DNA of 64,000 nt from Rubrivivax sp. (GCA_022843905.1 JALHMT010000004.1:5205-69204), one strand, 5' to 3'; shown: positions 1 to 10,772, counted from the first letter of the stretch. Program-made: numbers and translations. The notes: generated from the sequence alone by a model not told the origin.

Positions 1-1947
1 TACTACCTGCACCAGCAGGGCGTGACGCGGCTGGACGTGGTCAACTTCATCGCCCACGGCATCAAGAAGTCCGACCCGCCCGAACCCACCAAGAGCAACG
101 AGAGCTCGGGCGGCAATGAGGGCGAGAAGGAAGACGGCGCCGCCGGCGACGGCAAGGGCTCGCCGCTGGACCAGTTCACGCAGAACCTCAACCAGCTCGC
201 GCGTGAAGGCAAGATCGATCCGCTGATCGGCCGTGAGCTCGAGGTCGAGCGTGTCATCCAGGTGCTTTGCCGCCGCCGCAAGAACAACCCGCTGCTGGTG
301 GGTGAGGCCGGCGTGGGCAAGACCGCCATCGCCGAGGGCCTGGCCTGGCGCATCACCGAGAAGGATGTTCCGGAGGTGCTGGCAGACGCCAATGTCTACG
401 CGCTGGACATGGGCGCACTGCTGGCCGGCACCAAGTACCGCGGCGACTTCGAACAGCGCCTGAAGGGCGTGCTCAAGCAGCTCAAGGACCAGCCCAACGC
501 CATCCTCTTCATCGACGAGATCCACACCCTCATCGGCGCCGGCGCGGCGTCGGGTGGCACGCTGGACGCCAGCAACCTGCTCAAGCCCGCGCTGAGCAGT
601 GGCGCCATGAAGTGCATCGGCGCCACCACCTTCACCGAGTACCGCGGCATCTTCGAGAAGGACGCCGCGCTGTCGCGTCGATTCCAGAAGGTCGACGTGG
701 TTGAACCCTCGGTCGAGCAGACGATCGAGATCCTGAAGGGCCTGAAGTCGCGCTTCGAGGAGCACCACAGCGTGAAGTACGCGCTGGGGGCGCTGCAGGC
801 CGCCGCCGAGCTGTCGGCCAAGTACATCAACGACCGCCACCTGCCCGACAAGGCCATCGACGTCATCGACGAGGCCGGTGCCGCGCAGCGCATCCTGCCC
901 AAGAGCAAGCAGAAGAAAACCATCACGCGGGCCGAGGTCGAGGAGATCGTGGCCAAGATCGCCCGCATCCCGCCGGCCAGCGTGAGCAGCGACGACCGCG
1001 GCAAGCTCAAGACGCTGGACCGCGACCTGAAGAGCGTGGTGTTCGGGCAGGACCCGGCCATCGACGCCCTGGCCGCGGCCATCAAGATGGCGCGCTCGGG
1101 CCTGGGCAAGCCCGACAAGCCGATCGGCTCCTTCCTGTTTTCCGGTCCCACCGGCGTCGGCAAGACCGAGGTCGCCAAGCAGCTCGCCTACATCCTGGGC
1201 ATCGAGCTGATCCGCTTCGACATGTCGGAATACATGGAGCGCCATGCCGTCAGCCGCCTGATCGGCGCACCCCCCGGCTATGTCGGCTTCGACCAGGGCG
1301 GCCTGATGACCGAGGCGATCACCAAGAAGCCGCACTGCGTGCTGCTGCTCGACGAGATCGAGAAGGCCCACCCCGACGTCTTCAACGTGCTGCTGCAGGT
1401 GATGGACCACGGCACGCTGACCGACAACAACGGCCGCAAGGCCGACTTCCGCAGCGTGATCATCGTGATGACCACCAACGCGGGTGCCGAGACGATGAAC
1501 CGCAACACCATCGGCTTCACCAACTCGCGCGAGTCGGGCGACGAGATGGCCGACATCAAGCGGCTGTTCACGCCGGAGTTCCGCAACCGGCTGGACGCCA
1601 TCGTCAACTTCCGCTCGCTCGACCAGGAGATCATCCTGCGCGTGGTCGACAAGTTCCTGCTTCAGCTGGAAGGCCAGCTGGCGGAAAAGAAGGTGGAAGT
1701 CACCTTCACCGACGCGCTGCGCAAGCACCTGGCCGCCAAGGGCTTCGACCCGCTGATGGGCGCGCGCCCGATGCAGCGCCTGATCCAGGACATGATCCGT
1801 CGCGCGCTGGCCGACGAACTGCTGTTCGGCCGCCTGGTCGACGGCGGCCGTCTGACGGTCGACCTCGACGACAAGGGCGAGGTGCAGCTCGACATCCAGC
1901 CCCCGCGCCGCAGCGACAAGCCGCGCACGGAGACGACGGCGGTTTGA
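1..1947 (+). CDS. clpA: ATP-dependent Clp protease ATP-binding subunit ClpA (5' truncated by window edge)
   Basis: AAA+ unfoldase that feeds substrates to the ClpP peptidase in the cytosol. The reading frame is open from base 1, so the N-terminal Clp_N domain lies mostly outside the window; about 648 residues are visible. The first AAA+ module has Walker A GEAGVGKT near visible residue 101 and a Walker B followed by [10 protein letters not shown]. The second module has GPTGVGKTE near residue 382 and [14 protein letters not shown], and is followed by the C-terminal D2-small domain. A GTG at base 22 could be mistaken for a start but lies inside the conserved N-domain linker sequence. The gene ends with TGA just before a strong hairpin terminator. 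An acidic Lys/Gly/Glu-rich linker near residues 20-50 joins the N domain to D1, as is usual in ClpA. Confidence 0.97.
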   Translation, partial: YYLHQQGVTRLDVVNFIAHGIKKSDPPEPTKSNESSGGNEGEKEDGAAGDGKGSPLDQFTQNLNQLAREGKIDPLIGRELEVERVIQVLCRRRKNNPLLVGEAGVGKTAIAEGLAWRITEKDVPEVLADANVYALDMGALLAGTKYRGDFEQRLKGVLKQLKDQPNAILFIDEIHTLIGAGAASGGTLDASNLLKPALSSGAMKCIGATTFTEYRGIFEKDAALSRRFQKVDVVEPSVEQTIEILKGLKSRFEEHHSVKYALGALQAAAELSAKYINDRHLPDKAIDVIDEAGAAQRILPKSKQKKTITRAEVEEIVAKIARIPPASVSSDDRGKLKTLDRDLKSVVFGQDPAIDALAAAIKMARSGLGKPDKPIGSFLFSGPTGVGKTEVAKQLAYILGIELIRFDMSEYMERHAVSRLIGAPPGYVGFDQGGLMTEAITKKPHCVLLLDEIEKAHPDVFNVLLQVMDHGTLTDNNGRKADFRSVIIVMTTNAGAETMNRNTIGFTNSRESGDEMADIKRLFTPEFRNRLDAIVNFRSLDQEIILRVVDKFLLQLEGQLAEKKVEVTFTDALRKHLAAKGFDPLMGARPMQRLIQDMIRRALADELLFGRLVDGGRLTVDLDDKGEVQLDIQPPRRSDKPRTETTAV

Positions 1948-1986
1948 CGAGGCCCTCGGCGCCGCGGCGGTGCCGCTGAACACCCG

Positions 1987-2016
1987 ACGCCCTGTTTTCG
2001 CAGGGCGTTCTTCTTT
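1987..2016 (+). terminator. Rho-independent terminator after clpA
   Basis: A perfect 8-bp stem (ACGCCCTG / CAGGGCGT) with loop TTTTCG is followed by the T-rich tail TCTTCTTT. It sits 40 bp after the clpA stop and just before the convergent mtfA stop. It is oriented to end clpA transcription and may also separate the two convergent units. Confidence 0.85.
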
Positions 2017-2028
2017 CCGGCTGGGGGA

Positions 2029-2829
2029 TCAGGGTGTCTCGCGCAGCGGGTCCTGTCGATACAGACGAACGAACAGATCGTACAGGGCAGGGTGCTCGTC
2101 GCGCATGGGCCGTGGCGAGACGAAGAAGGCTTCACTGGCCACGGCGAAGAATTCTTCGGGAGCTTCGGCGCCGTAGGGGTCCAGCGCCGTCTCGTCGCCC
2201 TGGTCCACCCGCTCCACGAAACGCTGGAACTCCTGCGCCAGCACCGCCTGCCATTCGGCGGCGGGCAGGTCGTCGGGCAGTGCGGGCGTGCCGTTGGGCT
2301 CGCCTTCGGCCATGTCGAGCACGTGCGCGAACTCGTGGATGACGACGTTGTAGCCCAGCGCCGCGCTGGAGCCGGCGGTGCGCACGTCGCGCCACGACAG
2401 CATCAGCGGGCCGCCTTGCATGGCTTCGCCCGACAGCACCTCGTCGTAGACATGCACCACGCCGTCGTCGTCGCTGACCTCGCGCCGCGCCACCACCTGG
2501 TCAGGCTGCACGATGATGCCGACGAATCCGTCGTAGCGCTCGAGCCCCAGGTTCAGCACCGGAAGGCAGGCCTGGGCCGCGATGGCCACCACCACGTCGT
2601 TGGTCAAGCGCAGGGGGGGGACGGCGGTGAACTCCTTGCGGTCGAGGAACAGGCTGGCCATGCGCTTGAGACGCGCCTCGTCGGCGGGATCGCGCCGCCG
2701 CAGAAAGGGATAGCGCTTGAGCGTGCGCTTCCACAAGTCGTCGGGAATGGGGCGGCGGGCCACTGCCCGGTCCTCGGCACGGCGTTGCCAGTGACCCACC
2801 CAGGGGCCCAGCCAGCGGCGCCAGATCAA
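2029..2829 (-). CDS. mtfA: MtfA-type zinc-dependent peptidase (M90 family)
   Basis: Cytosolic zinc metallopeptidase. In E. coli MtfA interacts with the glucose repressor Mlc and has aminopeptidase activity; whether that role holds here is unknown. The protein is about 266 aa, matching the family. The HEFAH zinc motif lies near residues 165-169, and a glutamate near residue 233 (in the segment FAVASEAFF) is the likely third ligand. I chose a TTG start at 2829 that overlaps the lpxH stop (TTGA), because the longer open frame runs back through lpxH in a composition typical of a shadow frame. It is the last gene of the ppiA-ppiB-lpxH-mtfA series, so translational coupling to lpxH is likely. Confidence 0.88.
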   Translation of the reverse strand: MIWRRWLGPWVGHWQRRAEDRAVARRPIPDDLWKRTLKRYPFLRRRDPADEARLKRMASLFLDRKEFTAVPPLRLTNDVVVAIAAQACLPVLNLGLERYDGFVGIIVQPDQVVARREVSDDDGVVHVYDEVLSGEAMQGGPLMLSWRDVRTAGSSAALGYNVVIHEFAHVLDMAEGEPNGTPALPDDLPAAEWQAVLAQEFQRFVERVDQGDETALDPYGAEAPEEFFAVASEAFFVSPRPMRDEHPALYDLFVRLYRQDPLRETP

Positions 2830-3656
2830 GGAGGCGCGCTCCCGGTGGCGAGGTCGAAGCGCTGCCAGCCGGCAGCCGACAGGCGCAGCACCTGCGCTCG
2901 CCCTTTGTGCGCCGTGTCGAGGTCCCAATCGCTGAGCACGTGCCGGGTGTGCCGGTCCGAGAGGGCGCTGCTGCCAGGCCGGTGGGTGTGGCCATGCACC
3001 ATCTCCTGCGCACCGGCCGCGTCGAGCCAGCTCACTGCGCTGGCGACGTCGACGTCGGCCTGCGTGGCGCCGTCGAAGCGCTGACGCAAGGCGCTCTGCC
3101 GACGGATGTCCGCGGCGACCCGCAGGCGGACATCGAGGGCCTGGGCCAGGAACTGCGTCTGCCAGCGGGCGCCGCGCACCTCGCGGCGGAATTGCTGGTA
3201 CTCCAGGTCGGCCAGGCACAGCGCATCGCCGTGCGTGAGCAGCAAGCGGTGCCCGAAGGCGATCAGCCGCGACGGATCGGGCAGCGCCATCGCCCCGCAG
3301 GCCTGGAGCATTGCGGGACCCAGCAGGAAGTCGCGGTTGCCCACCATGATGCCGACCGTGCGGCCGAGGCTTGTGTTCGCGACAACGTCGACGCAGCGGC
3401 GCTCGAAGGACAGGTCTCGCGCATCGTCACCGACCCACACCTCGAACAGGTCGCCGAGGATGAAGACTGCGTCCGCCGTCGTCGTCTGCATGTACTGCGA
3501 CCACGCCTCGAAGGTGGCGGGCATCTGCTCGGTGAGATGCAGGTCCGAGATGAAGTCGACGGCCAGCCAGTCGGCTGGCACCGGGATATCGAACGTTGAG
3601 GGCGCCACGCTCGATGCTGCCGCCGGGGCCGAAGCCTGCGCCCCGGCCGGCGGCAT
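2826..3656 (-). CDS. lpxH: UDP-2,3-diacylglucosamine diphosphatase LpxH
   Basis: Membrane-associated calcineurin-like phosphoesterase that hydrolyses UDP-2,3-diacylglucosamine to lipid X in lipid A biosynthesis. Metallophosphoesterase motifs appear in order: DLH (about 38-40), GDLFEVWVGDD (about 68-78), GNRDFL (about 106-111), HGDAL (about 142) and HGHTHRP in the C-terminal part. The protein is 276 aa, longer than E. coli LpxH because of an Ala/Pro-rich N-terminal extension of about 30 residues. The ATG at 3656 shares one base with the ppiB stop (TGATG); a GTG lies one codon upstream. Its 3' end overlaps the TTG start of mtfA. Confidence 0.93.
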   Translation of the reverse strand: MPPAGAQASAPAAASSVAPSTFDIPVPADWLAVDFISDLHLTEQMPATFEAWSQYMQTTTADAVFILGDLFEVWVGDDARDLSFERRCVDVVANTSLGRTVGIMVGNRDFLLGPAMLQACGAMALPDPSRLIAFGHRLLLTHGDALCLADLEYQQFRREVRGARWQTQFLAQALDVRLRVAADIRRQSALRQRFDGATQADVDVASAVSWLDAAGAQEMVHGHTHRPGSSALSDRHTRHVLSDWDLDTAHKGRAQVLRLSAAGWQRFDLATGSAPP

Positions 3657-4159
3657 CACACCACCTCTTCGGCGCGCAGGATCAGCACGTCCTCGAGCGG
3701 CACGTCGTCGTGGAAGCCCTTGCGGCCGGTGGCCACCTTCTCGATGGCGTCGACCACCTCGGTGCCCGCGACGACGCGGCCGAACACCGCGTAACCCCAG
3801 CCTTGCGCGTTTTCGGCACGGAAGTCGAGGAAGCCGTTGTCGGTGGTGTTGATGAAGAACTGTGCCGTGGCCGAATGGGGGTCGGACGTGCGCGCCATCG
3901 CCAGCGTGTAGTGCTTGTTCTTCACGCCATTGTTGGCCTCGTTCTTGATCGGCTCGCCCACCGGCTTCTGCTTCATGCCGGGCTCGAAGCCGCCGCCTTG
4001 CACCATGAATCCCTTGATGACGCGGTGGAACACGGTGTTGTCGTATTGGCCCTTCTTCACGTAGGCGAGGAAGTTGGCTGCACTCAGGGGGGCCTTTGCT
4101 TCGTCGACCTCCACGGTGATGTCGCCCAGGCTGGTCTGCAGTTTCACGGTCTTGCTCAT
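3656..4159 (-). CDS. ppiB: cytoplasmic peptidyl-prolyl cis-trans isomerase B (cyclophilin)
   Basis: Cyclophilin-type prolyl isomerase of about 167 aa without a signal peptide. Hallmark segments are [13 protein letters not shown] (about 44-56), the active-site region [11 protein letters not shown], and [11 protein letters not shown]. It follows the exported paralogue ppiA by only one base between the ppiA stop and this ATG; the GGAGAA ribosome-binding site lies inside the 3' end of ppiA. The two cyclophilins are clear tandem paralogues (same FHRVI, MARTxxPDSAT/DPHSAT and YAVFG blocks), probably from duplication followed by sorting to two compartments. Confidence 0.95.
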   Translation of the reverse strand: MSKTVKLQTSLGDITVEVDEAKAPLSAANFLAYVKKGQYDNTVFHRVIKGFMVQGGGFEPGMKQKPVGEPIKNEANNGVKNKHYTLAMARTSDPHSATAQFFINTTDNGFLDFRAENAQGWGYAVFGRVVAGTEVVDAIEKVATGRKGFHDDVPLEDVLILRAEEVV

Positions 4160-4160
4160 G

Positions 4161-4760
4161 TCATTTCTCCACGGTGGCTGTTCTGATGAGTACCGGCTTG
4201 ACCGGCACGTTCTGGTGCGGGCCGGCGCTGGTGGTCGGCAGCGATTTGATCCTGTCGACGACGTCCATGCCCTCGACGACCTTGCCGAAGACGGCGTAGC
4301 CGTTGCCGTCACGGGAATTGGCCGCGTCGAGGAAGGTGTTGTCGGCGACGTTGATGAAGAACTGCGAGGTGGCCGAATCGGGCACCATGGTGCGCGCCAT
4401 CGCCACCGTGCCGCGCGTGTTGTTCAGGCCGTTGCGGCTTTCCAGCGGGATCGGCGGGCGCGTCGGCTTTTCGCTCATGTCGGGCTTCATGCCGCCACCC
4501 TGGATCATGAAGGTCTCTATGACGCGGTGGAAGATCGTGCCGTCGTAGTGCCTGGCGTTGACGTACTTGACGAAGTTGTCGACCGTCCTCGGCGCCTTGG
4601 CGGCATCGAGTTCGATCACGATGCTGCCTTCCGAAGTGGTCAGCTTCACACGCTGTGCCCAGGCTGGGGCCACTGCGGCCAGACCGAGGGCCATGGCCAG
4701 CAGGCCGGCAGGAATGGAGCGCAGGGCTCGCTGGAAGAGCAGGGCGGTCGGGTTGGACAT
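4161..4760 (-). CDS. ppiA: periplasmic peptidyl-prolyl cis-trans isomerase A (cyclophilin)
   Basis: Exported cyclophilin of about 199 aa. The N-terminus has a Sec signal peptide: basic start, hydrophobic core ([13 protein letters not shown]) and predicted cleavage after AWA near residue 35. The mature domain carries [13 protein letters not shown], the active-site [11 protein letters not shown] and [11 protein letters not shown]. It likely assists folding of envelope proteins. First gene of the minus-strand ppiA-ppiB-lpxH-mtfA run; the upstream 269 bp are shared with the divergent cysS. Confidence 0.93.
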   Translation of the reverse strand: MSNPTALLFQRALRSIPAGLLAMALGLAAVAPAWAQRVKLTTSEGSIVIELDAAKAPRTVDNFVKYVNARHYDGTIFHRVIETFMIQGGGMKPDMSEKPTRPPIPLESRNGLNNTRGTVAMARTMVPDSATSQFFINVADNTFLDAANSRDGNGYAVFGKVVEGMDVVDRIKSLPTTSAGPHQNVPVKPVLIRTATVEK

Positions 4761-4920
4761 GGAACTGGCTCGCCTCGAGGTCGGGGACACAGGGTGACAC
4801 GGGCGCGCTCGCCGAACCGCGCCCTTCGTTGACCGCAAGTCTAGCCCGAGGCGCCCCGGCGACCCGCCCGCGGGGCTGTCGACATGACGGCGCACAGGGA
4901 AGTCCGACCGTGCGCGTGCG

Positions 4921-4948
4921 TTGCCGGCCGGCACCCCCCCGGTATACT
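4921..4948 (+). promoter_or_regulatory. putative sigma-70-type promoter for cysS
   Basis: TTGCCG (4921-4926), a 16-bp spacer and TATACT (4943-4948) resemble -35 and -10 hexamers. They lie 82-109 bp upstream of the cysS ATG in the divergent ppiA/cysS intergenic region. This rests on motif similarity only; the -10 matches 5 of 6 bases and the -35 matches 4 of 6. Confidence 0.45.
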
Positions 4949-5029
4949 GATTTCAGTCCATCGATGCCCCCCGCCGGCATCGCCGGGCCGACCCTCGTCG
5001 ACCCGCCGCATCGATCCCACCCGCCTCGC

Positions 5030-6406
5030 ATGACGCTTCGCATCTACAACACGCTGACCCGCCGTCTTGAAGACTTCGCCCCCATGGAGCCGGGTCACGT
5101 GCGCATGTACGTCTGCGGCATCACGGTGTACGACCTCTGCCACGTCGGGCACGCGCGCATGATGATGGCCTTCGACATCGTCTACCGCTGGCTGCGCGCT
5201 TCGGGCTACCGCGTGACCTACGTGCGCAACATCACCGACATCGAGGACAAGATCATCCGGCGTGCGGTGGAGCGCGGCATCACGATCCGCCAGCTCACCG
5301 ACCAGATGATCGCGGCCATGCACCGTGACATCGGCGCCCTCGGTGTCGAGCGTCCGAGCGCCGAACCGCGCGCCACGGAGTACGTGCCGCAGATGCTGGA
5401 CATCATCCGGGCGCTGGAGGACAAGGGCCTGGCGTACCGCAGCGCCGGTGGCGACGTCAACTACGCGGTGCGCCGTTTCCCCGGCTACGGCAAGCTGTCG
5501 GGCAAGTCGCTCGACGAACTGCGCGCGGGCGAACGGGTGGCGGTGGCCGGCGACAAGGACGATCCGCTCGATTTCGTGCTGTGGAAGTCAGCCAAGGACA
5601 GCGAACCCGCCGAAGCCAAGTGGGAAAGCGTCTACGGCCCCGGCCGCCCGGGCTGGCACATCGAGTGCAGCGCCATGAGCTGCGCGCTGCTGGGCGAGCG
5701 CTTCGACATCCACGGCGGCGGCATGGACCTGCAGTTCCCGCACCACGAAAACGAGATCGCGCAGAGCGAGGGCGCGATGGGGCACCCCTTCGTCAACGTC
5801 TGGATGCACAACGGCTTCCTCAACGTCGACGACGAGAAGATGTCGAAGTCGCTGGGCAACTTCTTCACCATCGAGGACGTGCTCAAGCGCTACGACGGCG
5901 AGACGCTGCGCTTCTTCATGCTGCGCACGCACTACCGCAGCCAGTTCAACTTCAGCGACACCAACCTCGACGACGCGCGCAGCGCGCTGAGGCGCCTGTA
6001 CACCGCGCTCGACGCCGTGCCGGCCACCGAGGTGGCCGTCGACTGGAGCGATGCGCGCTCGGCCGCTTTCCGCGCGGCGATGGACGACGACTTCAATACG
6101 CCCGGCGCCGTCGCCGTGCTGTTCGAGCTGGCCAACGAGATCAATCGCAGCCGCGACCCGGGGCTCGCCGGTCAGCTCAAGGCGCTGGGCGGCATCCTCG
6201 GCGTGCTGCAGCAGGCGCCGCGCGGCTTCCTGCAGGGGGGCGGCGCGGGCTTCGACGAAAGTGCCATCCAGCAGCGCATCGCGGCGCGCGCCGCAGCCAA
6301 GCAGGCGCGTGACTTCGCGGAGGCCGACCGCATCCGCGACGAACTCGCGGCGCAGGGCATCGTGCTGAAGGACTCCCCGGCCGGCACCGTCTGGGTCAGG
6401 GCCTGA
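5030..6406 (+). CDS. cysS: cysteinyl-tRNA synthetase
   Basis: Class I aminoacyl-tRNA synthetase charging tRNA-Cys, 458 aa, typical for CysRS. The HIGH-type motif is HVGH (about 38-41), preceded by the zinc-ligand cysteine of MYVCG (about 29). Further zinc-binding residues occur in HIECSAMSC and in the [10 protein letters not shown] region. The KMSKS motif is at about 269-273 ([10 protein letters not shown]). The ATG at 5030 begins the family-typical [11 protein letters not shown]; the open frame extends upstream without similarity. It is followed 7 bp later by an AlkA-type glycosylase gene. Confidence 0.97.
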   Translation: MTLRIYNTLTRRLEDFAPMEPGHVRMYVCGITVYDLCHVGHARMMMAFDIVYRWLRASGYRVTYVRNITDIEDKIIRRAVERGITIRQLTDQMIAAMHRDIGALGVERPSAEPRATEYVPQMLDIIRALEDKGLAYRSAGGDVNYAVRRFPGYGKLSGKSLDELRAGERVAVAGDKDDPLDFVLWKSAKDSEPAEAKWESVYGPGRPGWHIECSAMSCALLGERFDIHGGGMDLQFPHHENEIAQSEGAMGHPFVNVWMHNGFLNVDDEKMSKSLGNFFTIEDVLKRYDGETLRFFMLRTHYRSQFNFSDTNLDDARSALRRLYTALDAVPATEVAVDWSDARSAAFRAAMDDDFNTPGAVAVLFELANEINRSRDPGLAGQLKALGGILGVLQQAPRGFLQGGGAGFDESAIQQRIAARAAAKQARDFAEADRIRDELAAQGIVLKDSPAGTVWVRA

Positions 6407-6413
6407 TCAACCG

Positions 6414-7064
6414 ATGAGCCCATCGAAGGCCACCGTGGCCCCGGTCTACTGGGACGACGCCTGCAAGCACCTGTCGCGGCGCGACCGCGTGATGAAGAAG
6501 CTCATCCCGCGCTTCGGAGAAGCGCGCCTCCAGAGCCGCGGCGACGCCTTCACGACACTGGCGCGCTCCATCGTCGGCCAGCAGATCTCGGTGAAGGCCG
6601 CCCAGTCCGTGTGGGAACGCTTCGCCGCGTTGTCGGGCAGCGCCAGCACGAGCCTGGTGCCGGCGCTGGTGCAGGCCCTGCCGACCGCCGATCTGCGCAC
6701 CGCCGGCCTGTCGGCGCGCAAGGCCGAATACCTGCTCGACCTGGCACGGCACTTCGAGGGCGGTCTGGTGCACGTCGACCAATGGCAGAAGATGGACGAC
6801 GAGACCATCATCACCGAGCTGGTGGGCATCCGCGGCATCGGCCGCTGGACGGCCGAGATGTTCCTCATCTTCCACCTGATGCGCCCGAACGTGCTGCCGC
6901 TCGACGACCTGGGACTGCTCAAGGGCATCAGCCTGAACTACTTCAGCGGCGAGCCGGTTTCTCGCGCCGAAGCACGTGAAGTGGCAGAGGCGTGGGCACC
7001 TTTCCGCTCGGTGGCCACATGGTACATTTGGCGCAGCCTGGACCCGCTTCCCGTGGACTACTGA
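6414..7064 (+). CDS. AlkA-type DNA-3-methyladenine glycosylase (HhH-GPD superfamily)
   Basis: Base-excision repair glycosylase that removes alkylated purines. The 216-aa protein has the AlkA-family segment [12 protein letters not shown] (about 52-63), a helix-hairpin-helix ([14 protein letters not shown], about 137-150) and the downstream catalytic aspartate in [11 protein letters not shown] (Asp near 164-165). There is no Fe-S cysteine loop, which separates it from Nth/MutY. It lacks the N-terminal AlkA domain of E. coli, so it is the short single-domain form. It starts 7 bp after cysS and precedes accA by 62 bp, so it could be co-transcribed with either. Confidence 0.9.
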   Translation: MSPSKATVAPVYWDDACKHLSRRDRVMKKLIPRFGEARLQSRGDAFTTLARSIVGQQISVKAAQSVWERFAALSGSASTSLVPALVQALPTADLRTAGLSARKAEYLLDLARHFEGGLVHVDQWQKMDDETIITELVGIRGIGRWTAEMFLIFHLMRPNVLPLDDLGLLKGISLNYFSGEPVSRAEAREVAEAWAPFRSVATWYIWRSLDPLPVDY

Positions 7065-7126
7065 CCACCGGCTGCGCAGCCTTCGCCCCCGCGAGCTCCC
7101 TGGCGACAACTCACGCGATCCGACGG

Positions 7127-8098
7127 ATGAGCAAACGACACTTCCTCGAATTCGAGCAGCCCATCGCCGAGCTCGAAACCAAGATCGACGAACTGCGCTA
7201 CGTGCAGAACGAATCAGCGGTCGACATCTCCGAAGAGATCGATCGGCTCGCGCAGAAGAGCCAGCAGCTCACCAAGGACATCTACGCCAACCTGAGTCCC
7301 TGGCAGGTGACGCAGATCGCGCGTCATCCGCAGCGACCCTACACGCTGGACTACGTCAGCGAGATCTTCTCCGACTTCCAGGAACTGCACGGCGACCGCC
7401 ATTACGCCGACGATCTGTCCATCGTCGGCGGCCTGGCGCGCTTCAACGGGCAGGCCTGCATGGTGCTCGGTCATCAGAAGGGCCGCGACACCAAGGAGCG
7501 CACGTCGCGCAACTTCGGCATGTCTCGCCCCGAGGGCTACCGCAAGGCACTGCGGCTGATGAAGCTGGCAGAGAAGTTCCGCCTGCCGCTGTTCACCTTC
7601 GTCGACACGCCCGGCGCCTATCCGGGCATCGGTGCCGAGGAGCGCGGGCAATCCGAAGCCATCGGCCGCAACATCTTCGAGATGGCCCAGCTCGAGGTGC
7701 CCATCATCGCGACCATCATCGGCGAGGGCGGCTCCGGCGGCGCGCTGGCCATCAGCGTGGCCGACCAGGTGCTGATGCTGCAGTACTCGGTGTACTCGGT
7801 GATCTCGCCGGAAGGCTGCGCTTCCATCCTGTGGAAGACCTCCGAGCGCGCATCCGACGCCGCCGAGGCACTGGGCATCACGGCGCACCGTCTGAAGGCG
7901 CTGGGGGTGATCGACAAGATCGTCAACGAACCCGTCGGTGGAGCTCACCGGGACACCAAGTGGATGGCCGCCAGTCTCAAGCGCGGCCTGAACGACGCGC
8001 TGCGCCAGGTCGTCGACCTCAAGCCCAAGGAACTGCTGCAGCGCCGCTACGAGCGGCTGCAGTCCTACGGCCGCTTCAGCGACACCAAGGAACGATAG
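7127..8098 (+). CDS. accA: acetyl-CoA carboxylase carboxyltransferase subunit alpha
   Basis: Alpha half of the carboxyltransferase that, with AccD, transfers CO2 from biotin-AccB to acetyl-CoA to form malonyl-CoA for fatty acid synthesis. 323 aa, close to E. coli AccA. It starts with the family-typical N-terminus ([17 protein letters not shown]) and contains the crotonase-like core with [17 protein letters not shown] and [11 protein letters not shown]. The ATG at 7127 was preferred over upstream in-frame codons because similarity begins there. The tilS GTG follows one base after the accA stop. Confidence 0.97.
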   Translation: MSKRHFLEFEQPIAELETKIDELRYVQNESAVDISEEIDRLAQKSQQLTKDIYANLSPWQVTQIARHPQRPYTLDYVSEIFSDFQELHGDRHYADDLSIVGGLARFNGQACMVLGHQKGRDTKERTSRNFGMSRPEGYRKALRLMKLAEKFRLPLFTFVDTPGAYPGIGAEERGQSEAIGRNIFEMAQLEVPIIATIIGEGGSGGALAISVADQVLMLQYSVYSVISPEGCASILWKTSERASDAAEALGITAHRLKALGVIDKIVNEPVGGAHRDTKWMAASLKRGLNDALRQVVDLKPKELLQRRYERLQSYGRFSDTKER

Positions 8099-8099
8099 C

Positions 8100-9404
8100 G
8101 TGCGCTTCGCGGTAGCCGTCAGCGGCGGCCGCGATTCGACGGCCCTGCTGCATTGCGCGCTGCACCAGGCGGCCCCCCTGGGCCTGCAGGTCTGCGCGCT
8201 CCACGTGCATCACGGGCTCAACCCTGCGGCCGCGCACTGGGCTGCCCACGTGCGCGGCCAGGTCCGCCGCTGGGCGGCGCGCGGGCTGCCGGTGAGCTTT
8301 CAGCTGCACCGAGTGGACGGCCGACCGGCCGCCGGTGACAGCGTCGAGGCCTGGGCCAGGAAGGCTCGCTACGCCGCGCTGGCCTCCATGGCGCGGCAGG
8401 CGGGCTGCGACACCGTGCTGCTGGCACACCATCGCCGCGATCAGTCCGAGACCGTGCTGCTGCAAGCGCTGCGAGGCGCAGGTGCGGCCGGTTTGTCGGC
8501 CATGCCGCGACAGGTGCTTCGCGACGGCATCCACTGGCTGCGGCCCTGGCTGCAGATGCCGCGGGAGCAGATCGAGTCCTACGTGCAGCGCCACCGGCTG
8601 GGCTTCGTCGACGATGGCAGCAATGCCGACATCCGCTTCGCGCGCAACCGCTTGCGCAGCGGGCTGTGGCCCGAATTGATGCAGGCCTTTCCCGACGCCG
8701 AGACCACGCTGCCCCGTGTGGCCCGACGCGCGCAGGAAGCCCGCGAGTGCCTGGCCGAACTCGCGGCGATGGACCTGAATGCCTGCGTCGTCGATGACGC
8801 GGTCGATGTGCCGCGCTGGCTGAGCTTGAGCCCCGCCCGTCGAGCGAACGCCTTGCGTGCGTGGCTGGCGCACCGGGGAACGCGGCCGGACGACTCGCTG
8901 GTGCAGCGCCTGCTCGATCAACTGCCAGCGAGCACGTCGGCTCGCTGGCCGACTGCGGGCGGCATGCTCGGTCTGCATCGCGGGCGCCTGCGCATGCTGC
9001 CCGATGACGGCGCCCAGCGGCCGGGCTCACCCATCGGGTCGGCAGACAGCGTCCGGCTCGACCTGTCGCGCCCGGGCCGTGTCAGCTTGCCGACCTGGCA
9101 TGGCGCGCTGGTGATCGAGCCCACGCCGCGCGGCGGATTGCCCCCCGAACTGTTGCGCGACGCCGAGTGCCGCCGGCGCACGGGTGGGGAGCTGTTCCAG
9201 CTGGGCCCGGGGCGACCGGCGCGCAGCCTGAAGAAGCAGTACCAGACGCTCGGCGTGCCGTCTTGGCAACGCGCCGGACCACTGGTCTTCACGCGCTCCG
9301 GTCTGGCGTTCGTGCCGGGGCTGGGCATGGATTCGCGGCTCGTGCACGAGACGCCGGGGCCGGCGCTGAGCCTGCGTTGGGAAGCCGATGTCAGGCAATC
9401 GTAG
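8100..9404 (+). CDS. tilS: tRNA(Ile)-lysidine synthase
   Basis: Modifies C34 of the CAU-anticodon tRNA-Ile to lysidine, allowing AUA decoding. N-type ATP pyrophosphatase motif SGGRDSTALL lies at residues 8-17, followed by LHVHHGLNP and LLAHHRRDQSETVLLQALRG. The 434-aa protein retains the C-terminal TilS domains (KKQYQTLGVPSWQR region). GTG start one base after the accA stop, so the genes are probably translationally coupled. The third SGG-motif position is Arg where many homologues have Leu or Val. Confidence 0.95.
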   Translation: MRFAVAVSGGRDSTALLHCALHQAAPLGLQVCALHVHHGLNPAAAHWAAHVRGQVRRWAARGLPVSFQLHRVDGRPAAGDSVEAWARKARYAALASMARQAGCDTVLLAHHRRDQSETVLLQALRGAGAAGLSAMPRQVLRDGIHWLRPWLQMPREQIESYVQRHRLGFVDDGSNADIRFARNRLRSGLWPELMQAFPDAETTLPRVARRAQEARECLAELAAMDLNACVVDDAVDVPRWLSLSPARRANALRAWLAHRGTRPDDSLVQRLLDQLPASTSARWPTAGGMLGLHRGRLRMLPDDGAQRPGSPIGSADSVRLDLSRPGRVSLPTWHGALVIEPTPRGGLPPELLRDAECRRRTGGELFQLGPGRPARSLKKQYQTLGVPSWQRAGPLVFTRSGLAFVPGLGMDSRLVHETPGPALSLRWEADVRQS

Positions 9405-9500
9405 GGGTTTGCCCGGCTAGAATCGAGGGCTTTGCGCAAGGGAGGGGTCTCTTGCGAGTCAATCCCGGCGTCTTCGCACCCGGAATCACGGCGACCTGTC

Positions 9501-10772
9501 ATGGCACTGATCGTTCACAAGTACGGTGGAACCTCGATGGGCACCACCGAGCGCATCCGCAGCGTGGCACAGCGGGTGGCCAAATGGGCCAGGGCAGGAC
9601 ACCAGATGGTGGTCGTGCCTTCGGCCATGAGCGGCGAGACCAACCGCCTGCTCGGCATGGCCAAGGAACTGGCACCCAACAGCAGCACGGCCGAGGCCCA
9701 GCGCGAACTCGACGCCATCGCCGCCACCGGCGAACAGGTCTCGGTGGGCCTGCTGGCACTGGCGCTGCAAAGCGAAGGCATGCAAGCCGTCAGCTACGCG
9801 GGCTGGCAGGTGCCGATCGCGACCGACTCGTCGTTCACCAAGGCGCGCATCACCTCGATCGACGACCAGCGCGTGCGTGCCGACCTGGCCGTTGGCAAGG
9901 TCGTCGTCATCACCGGCTTCCAAGGCATCGATCCGCAGGGTCACGTGACCACGCTGGGACGCGGCGGCTCCGACACCTCGGCCGTGGCCATCGCTGCGGC
10001 GATGAAGGCCGACGAGTGCCTGATCTACACCGATGTCGACGGCGTCTACACCACGGACCCGCGCATCGTGCCCGAGGCGCGCCGGTTGACCACCGTGAGC
10101 TTCGAGGAGATGCTCGAGATGGCCAGCATGGGCAGCAAGGTGCTGCAGATCCGCTCGGTCGAGTTCGCCGGCAAGTACCGCGTGCCGCTGCGCGTGCTGT
10201 CGAGCTTCACGCCCTGGGACATCCCGGTCGAGGAAGAAGCCCGGTCGGGCACCCTGATCACCTTCGAGGAAGACGAAAAGATGGAACAAGCCGTCGTGTC
10301 CGGCATCGCGTTCAACCGCGATGAGGCCAAGATCACCGTCATCGGCGTGCCCGACAAGCCCGGCATCGCCTTCCAGATCCTCGGGCCGGTGGCCGAGGCC
10401 AACATCGACGTCGATGTCATCATCCAGAACGTGTCGCACGACGGCCGCACCGACTTCAGCTTCACCGTGCACCGCAACGACTACCAGCGCACGATGGACC
10501 TGCTGAAGAACAGCGTGGCGCCGACGCTGGGTGCCAGCCAGGTGCGCGGTGATCCGAAGATCTGCAAGGTCAGCATCGTGGGCATCGGCATGCGCAGCCA
10601 CGTCGGCGTGGCCAGCCGCATGTTCCGCACGCTCAGCGAGGACGGCATCAACATCCAGATGATCAGCACCAGCGAGATCAAGACCAGCGTGGTCATCGAC
10701 GAGAAGTACATGGAACTCGCCGTGCGCGCGCTGCACAAGGCCTTCGACCTCGACATGCCCACGCAGGAGTGA
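9501..10772 (+). CDS. lysC: aspartate kinase
   Basis: First enzyme of the aspartate family pathway (lysine, diaminopimelate, threonine, methionine). 423 aa, with the kinase N-lobe KYGGTSMG (about 7-14), [27 protein letters not shown], and a C-terminal pair of ACT domains (from about residue 265) for allosteric control. It is a monofunctional LysC/Ask of the type that is concertedly feedback-inhibited in many beta-proteobacteria; the inhibitor pattern cannot be read here. A TAGAAT hexamer at 9418-9423 is a candidate -10 element. The gene precedes tRNA-Ser; the later dap genes of the same pathway lie at 37-41 kb. Confidence 0.97.
   Translation: MALIVHKYGGTSMGTTERIRSVAQRVAKWARAGHQMVVVPSAMSGETNRLLGMAKELAPNSSTAEAQRELDAIAATGEQVSVGLLALALQSEGMQAVSYAGWQVPIATDSSFTKARITSIDDQRVRADLAVGKVVVITGFQGIDPQGHVTTLGRGGSDTSAVAIAAAMKADECLIYTDVDGVYTTDPRIVPEARRLTTVSFEEMLEMASMGSKVLQIRSVEFAGKYRVPLRVLSSFTPWDIPVEEEARSGTLITFEEDEKMEQAVVSGIAFNRDEAKITVIGVPDKPGIAFQILGPVAEANIDVDVIIQNVSHDGRTDFSFTVHRNDYQRTMDLLKNSVAPTLGASQVRGDPKICKVSIVGIGMRSHVGVASRMFRTLSEDGINIQMISTSEIKTSVVIDEKYMELAVRALHKAFDLDMPTQE

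Noticed and set aside
2830..3219. N-terminal extension of mtfA by 130 codons into lpxH
   Set aside because: The extension is Arg/Pro/Ala-rich and lies wholly within lpxH in another frame; the TTG at 2829 overlapping the lpxH stop fits the family length.
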